Below are positions 60,406 to 64,000 of a DNA stretch of 64,000 nucleotides, piece by piece (position 1 is the first letter of the stretch; every line of letters begins with the position of its first letter). The DNA comes from Hedera helix. Its lineage: Eukaryota; Streptophyta; Magnoliopsida; Apiales; Araliaceae. The notes below the pieces were generated by a model, which made no database searches, had not been told where the DNA came from, and saw only the letters and a program-made list of their open reading frames with translations. The DNA lies in assembly GCA_947179155.2 (NCBI GenBank), contig OX359278.1, positions 30,074,773 through 30,138,772 on the forward strand, given 5' to 3'. A program made the position numbers and the translations under genes.

Positions 60406-60830
60406 GGGGGAGAGTCGTACGATGACATTGCAGGGGAAACTGAAATCAATAAAGGTAGAAGGGGAAAAGGCTATGGCAGTGTGGTCAGATTTCAGCCAGA
60501 GATGGTTTACTCTTATGCACTCCACTAGACCTTTCATCTTTAAGGATTACAAAGATCTTGCAGATCATGTAAGAAATGACTTTGCACATTTCATCATAAC
60601 ATAGGCAGCGATTGCAGTTGACATGTTTAGTACTTCTAATAATTGTATACTGATATCTTGCTTTGTGTCCGAATTTGTAGGCTGCAGCTGCATTGGAGAC
60701 TGTTAGAGACATAGTTGGGGTTGTCTTTGGGGTTAAGAAAGGGTTGTCTTTGGAGGTTAAGAAAGGGGTGTCGTTGAGTTCCCTTCTTAGATTTATACCT
60801 TGGTTCTATAAGGTATTCGAAGCTCAAATC
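60406..60830 (+). pseudogene. Two exons of an unidentified captured gene
   Basis: Exon 60406-60568 follows TTTTGCAG and encodes MTLQGKLKSIKVEGEKAMAV, then WSDFSQRWFTLMHSTRPF and KDYKDLADH, ending at CAT/GTAAGA. A second exon from about 60680 after TTTGTAG continues AAAALETVRDIVGVVFG in frame, then runs into a short duplicated KKGLSLEVKKGVSL stretch and stops near 60830. The aromatic-rich, compact sequence and correct splice signals argue for a real host gene. I could not name it. Confidence 0.55.
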
Positions 60831-61190
60831 TTCTAAGGCACTTGCACAAAGGATTCTTGCCTTTCTGATCATGTTCTCTATATTGTTTATGGATGTAGCT
60901 AACGAAAGAAAAGGACATGTTGAATGCTTCACAATCGCAAAGCTTTCAGCTGATTAGAGTAAGTATTTTCTCTTGGTTGCTTATTTTCTTATGTTAAACT
61001 TGTCATATATAGTAGTTATTGCAGAGATGATGAGAATTGGTCATCTCTATTTCCATCTGATGAGTCAGAAGGTGTAGAACTGAAAATTTCTAATGACATA
61101 AATTAGAAAAAATAACTGAAGCAAAAAAGGAAAGATGAGGAGTTTTAATGCTTTTGATTAACTTAATGCTCTGATATATGGCACTGTTAG

Positions 61191-61790
61191 GTATGATGAT
61201 ACTAATCCTGAAGCTGAGAAGAAAGAATATATTTATCATATCGAAGAAATTGTACAGTGGATGGGATGGGAACCGTTTAAGGTACAAATGGGTTTTCTCT
61301 AGAGGTGGTTTTTTTGCCTTCAGCCTTGGCAGCATCTTGATATTTGTTGGAATTTTGCAGATCACATACACCAATGATTATTTTCAAGATCTTTATGATC
61401 TAGCTGTGGAGCTGATACGGAAGGGACACGCTTATGTTGATCACCAGGTTGTTCTTTGGCATTATATATAGCATTATTGCTTGAAGATCTTATTCATAAT
61501 TAAACAAAACGAGCATTACAAACCTTTTGGATCTTTGTTATCATCATTGTATTTTATGAACTTTAATGGAACGGATGACAGTAATTGCATGTCTAGTTCT
61601 TTAGCCATTTTATGTATTTATCTCTACACCACTGATTTTTTTTTAATACTTTTATATTGCTTTAGCTCAAAACTATTAACATTTTATTTGCTATCTGATT
61701 CAGACACCTAAAGAGATAAAAGAGTATAGGGAAAAAAAGTTGAACAGTCCTTGGAATGAATTACCACTGGCTCAAGGGATCAACTTCGGC
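61191..61790 (+). pseudogene. Glutaminyl-tRNA synthetase fragment, three exons
   Basis: Exons 61191-61281 (YDDTNPEAEKKEYI, IVQWMGWEPFK), 61361-61447 (ITYTNDYFQDLYDLAVELIR, GHAYVDHQ) and 61704-about 61790 (TPKEIKEYREKKLNSPWN) match consecutive parts of the catalytic domain of eukaryotic cytosolic GlnRS, the class I enzyme charging tRNA-Gln. The region starts within the FDDTNPE segment, so the HIGH motif upstream and KMSKR downstream are both missing. Splice sites are intact for the first two exons. In exon 3 the frame is lost after SPWN and stops near 61790. Non-functional. Confidence 0.93.
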
Positions 61791-62279
61791 TAGTAGATTT
61801 TCCTTATGTTGAGGTATTTTTTTCTTTGTTAGCAACGCATACTTGCTTAATGTGTTTTCTTCTGATGTATACATTGTCTTATTTCTGCCTCGTGTAGATG
61901 CTGAAATCAAAATTCATACTTCATTGGTGGGCCAAGTTTGTACTAATGATGTTTGTTATCAGAAAAACTGAAATAACAAGTTCCATAGTTACTCCCACCC
62001 AAGAATAATTTTACTGTCTTTTGGTTGAAATCTTAATGAAACTTTCTGGGTTCCAGTTTAATTTATTTAAAGATCTATTCTATTCTTGAAAACTCACGTG
62101 TTCTCTAAGATCCATTCTATATCAAAGTTTGCATTTTTCTTTGTATGAATATTTTAGTTAACTATGATTTATTGTATTTAACAATTGTGATGTAAATGAT
62201 TTTAAATTATATAAATTTATTTATAATTGTTACAGGATATTATATTATGTGTTGAATTACAATTTTATTAATAATATTT
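61791..62279 (+). other. AT-rich 3' interior of CACTA 2
   Basis: Intron-like or intergenic sequence. No exon or repeat supported. Confidence 0.5.
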
Positions 62280-62709
62280 TTTTTAATATTTAGAAGGCCT
62301 ATAGCGATGGTCGACGACCATCGCTATAGGCCTCTAATTTTTTTAATATCTGGATGTCCTATAGCGACGGTCAGGGACCGTCGCTATAGGCCTATGATTT
62401 TTTTTAATATTTAGAAGGCTTATAGCGATGGTCGGTGACCGTCGCTATAGGCCTGTAATTTTTTTAAAATCTGGATGGCCTATAGCGACGGTTACCGACC
62501 GTCGCTATAGGCCATTTTTAGTGGTGACAGCAAAGAATCTTTAGCGACGGTCACGACCGTCGCTATTGATATGTAGGACCGTCGCTATAGATTTTACCGA
62601 CGGCTTCAACGGCGACGTTCCCCCGACCGTCGCTAAAAACTTTAGCGACGATCTTTTGGCCTATAACGACGGTCACCGACCGTCGCTATAGACCGATTTT
62701 CTAGTAGTG
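62280..62709 (-). repeat. Right terminal and subterminal palindromic array of CACTA 2
   Basis: Four tandem units of about 60 bp (starting near 62296, 62356, 62416 and 62476), each a hairpin CCTATAGCGA(C/T)GGTC...GACC(A/G)TCGCTATAGG. Three further inverted modules follow before the terminal TCTAGTAGTG. The first is a perfect palindrome of over 30 bp. Confidence 0.93.
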
Positions 62710-62720
62710 ATTGGTGTATG

Positions 62721-62723
<3 letters not shown>

Positions 62724-62754
<31 letters not shown>
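62724..62754. repeat. (AC)n microsatellite
   Basis: About 31 bp of pure AC repeat just outside the right TSD of CACTA 2. Confidence 0.97.
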
Positions 62755-62755
<1 letters not shown>

Positions 62756-64000
62756 TTAAACCATTAAATAAAACAAAAAATAATTGATTTTTGGAGGCAT
62801 GTGGACCCCCATTTTCTGCAGCAACAAGAGACTTTTGGGGAGCTTGGTTAGCTTCCCTTTGAAGTTTAAGAGCTTGTGTAGAAGCAAAAGGTGGGAAGTG
62901 ATGGGTTGGTGGTTGTGTAAGAGAGGCTAGGAAAGGCTAGGAAGTGGTGGGTGAAGTGTATACTTACATTATTTGTAAGTATACATTTTTACTAAGTAAC
63001 TCTCATATACTAGCATTCAAACTTTTTCATTTCACTAATTCAATATTTCTTAAGTGTTAGCAAAAGAAAGAGATAAAAGAAAGCTTAAGGAGAAAAGAAA
63101 GAAAGAAACCCTAATAGAGAAGGAGAAGACTAGCTAGGAACTAAAGTGGATCATCCATTTCTAGCAAGCTTCTTAGTTAGAAGAAGAGTCATTAGAAGGT
63201 TTAAAAGTGTTTGAAAACCCTAACTTTAGTTAAACTTGTATTTTATTGTGTTTGGTAATAAAATGCTTGTTATGGGAGATTATTTATGTTTATGTGGATC
63301 ATGGTGGATCCAAGGTATAAGGATGGTGCTTTTTAGGTTGGTTATGTGATTATATGTTTAGATTTCATGTGTAGTTTTCAAAGTCTAAGAAATCACTAGT
63401 TTGGGTATTTAAAACATTGGATTCGATAATGTTGTTTTCTAAGAGAAAAAAACCAAGTTTGATGGCATATATTAAAGATCTATGGATATATTTTATAGAT
63501 CCACAAGATATGTAAATCATCTATTTAGATATGTTTGAAAAAGGAGCGTAAGTGAGCTCAAAATGTTTTGTAGTCCTTATGTCAAAACCTTAGATCGGTA
63601 GATGTATGTTTCAAAAGAAAACATAGTTTGGTCATGTGATTTATAGATCTATGAATGTAAATCATAGATCTACAAGTCATGAATATCATCTATGTTGATA
63701 TATGTAAATAAAGAGCATTAATAAGCTCAAAAAGATTTTAATGGAAGATATGAGATGTGTATTAAAAACTCTAAAATGAATTTATGTTTTAAAGTTTTGA
63801 TCATCAAGATGTTGATCTAGTGGCCAATCTTAGTGAAACTATATGTTAATGTGTTTTATGAGTCATATGTGAGGATTATGCAAATTGGTTGGTAAAACGT
63901 GTTTTTATAAAAAAATCGTAACGATCGGTATAACGTAAAAACGTGTTTTCAAAAAAAGTAAGCAAAACCCTAAGTGTTATTCGTATTGTTTGAAAAGTGT
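62755..64000. other. Unassigned DNA with a degenerate tandem duplication
   Basis: No gene recognised. Around 63430-63600 and 63600-63780 a unit of about 175 bp is loosely repeated: AGATCTATGGATATATTTTA versus AGATCTATGAATGTAAATCA, then AAGGAGCGTAAGTGAGCTCA versus AAGAGCATTAATAAGCTCAA. This may be part of an LTR or leader of an element that continues beyond the window. Confidence 0.5.

Larger units (their letters stand above)
55150..62709 (+). mobile_element. CACTA element 2 (Pack-CACTA) carrying fragments of several host genes
   Basis: Terminal inverted repeats CACTACTAGAAAATCGACC (left, 55150) and, reversed, CACTACTAGAAAATCGGTC (right, ending 62709), continuing into TATAGCGACGG. The 3-bp TSD is ATT on both sides (55147-55149 and 62710-62712). 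Both ends carry subterminal TATAGCGACGGTC / GACCGTCGCTATA inverted repeats. The 7.6-kb interior has a CT-rich leader and, all in plus orientation, fragments of PDC, MRG, SRO/RCD1, an unidentified gene and GlnRS, most with introns. No transposase is recognised, so it moved in trans. Confidence 0.95.

Overview
This is transposon-dense, AT-rich nuclear DNA from a flowering plant. The LTR-element families, primer-binding sites and captured gene fragments (PPIP5K/VIP, MRG chromodomain, SRO/RCD1, pyruvate decarboxylase, plant GlnRS) all point to a plant, probably a eudicot. I cannot name the species. I see no intact cellular protein-coding gene. Almost the whole window is a stack of mobile elements inserted into one another, and most borders can be fixed from terminal motifs and target-site duplications (TSDs).

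Layout. (1) 1-17478: a minus-strand LARD-type LTR element with very large LTRs (about 4.6 kb) around a 2.4-kb non-coding core rich in hairpins. Its 5' LTR (right-hand copy) is split by a 7.0-kb Athila-like gag-protease element (5976-12985, TSD ACAAT). (2) 17479-19795: the 5' part of an old minus-strand copia element. (3) 19796-22882: remains of a plus-strand SIRE-like element with a decayed gag-like frame, polypurine tract and partial 3' LTR. (4) 22883-54350: CACTA element 1, about 6.1 kb when its later insertions are subtracted. It carries exons of an inositol-pyrophosphate kinase (VIP/PPIP5K) gene. It was invaded by a deleted LARD-related element (24379-29036, TSD ACTAT) and by a minus-strand SIRE-like non-autonomous element (33639-54293, TSD GATTC). 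That SIRE-like element was in turn hit inside its single reading frame by a copia element (37404-46902). (5) 54351-55149: unassigned AT-rich DNA. (6) 55150-62709: CACTA element 2 (TSD ATT, near-perfect terminal inverted repeats). It holds fragments of at least four unrelated host genes plus one unidentified exon pair, all in the same orientation: PDC, MRG, SRO/RCD1, the unknown and GlnRS. (7) 62710-64000: a CA microsatellite and unassigned DNA with a degenerate tandem duplication.

The insertion order follows from the nesting and agrees with rough by-eye LTR divergence. The copia LTRs differ by about 1-1.5 percent, the SIRE-like LTRs by about 2 percent, and the Athila-like and LARD LTRs by about 4-5 percent. 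The most interesting content is the two Pack-CACTA elements. Element 2 looks like an exon-shuffling product that could give chimeric transcripts from its own CT-rich leader. No autonomous element survives intact: every retroelement coding frame is broken, and neither CACTA shows a recognisable transposase.
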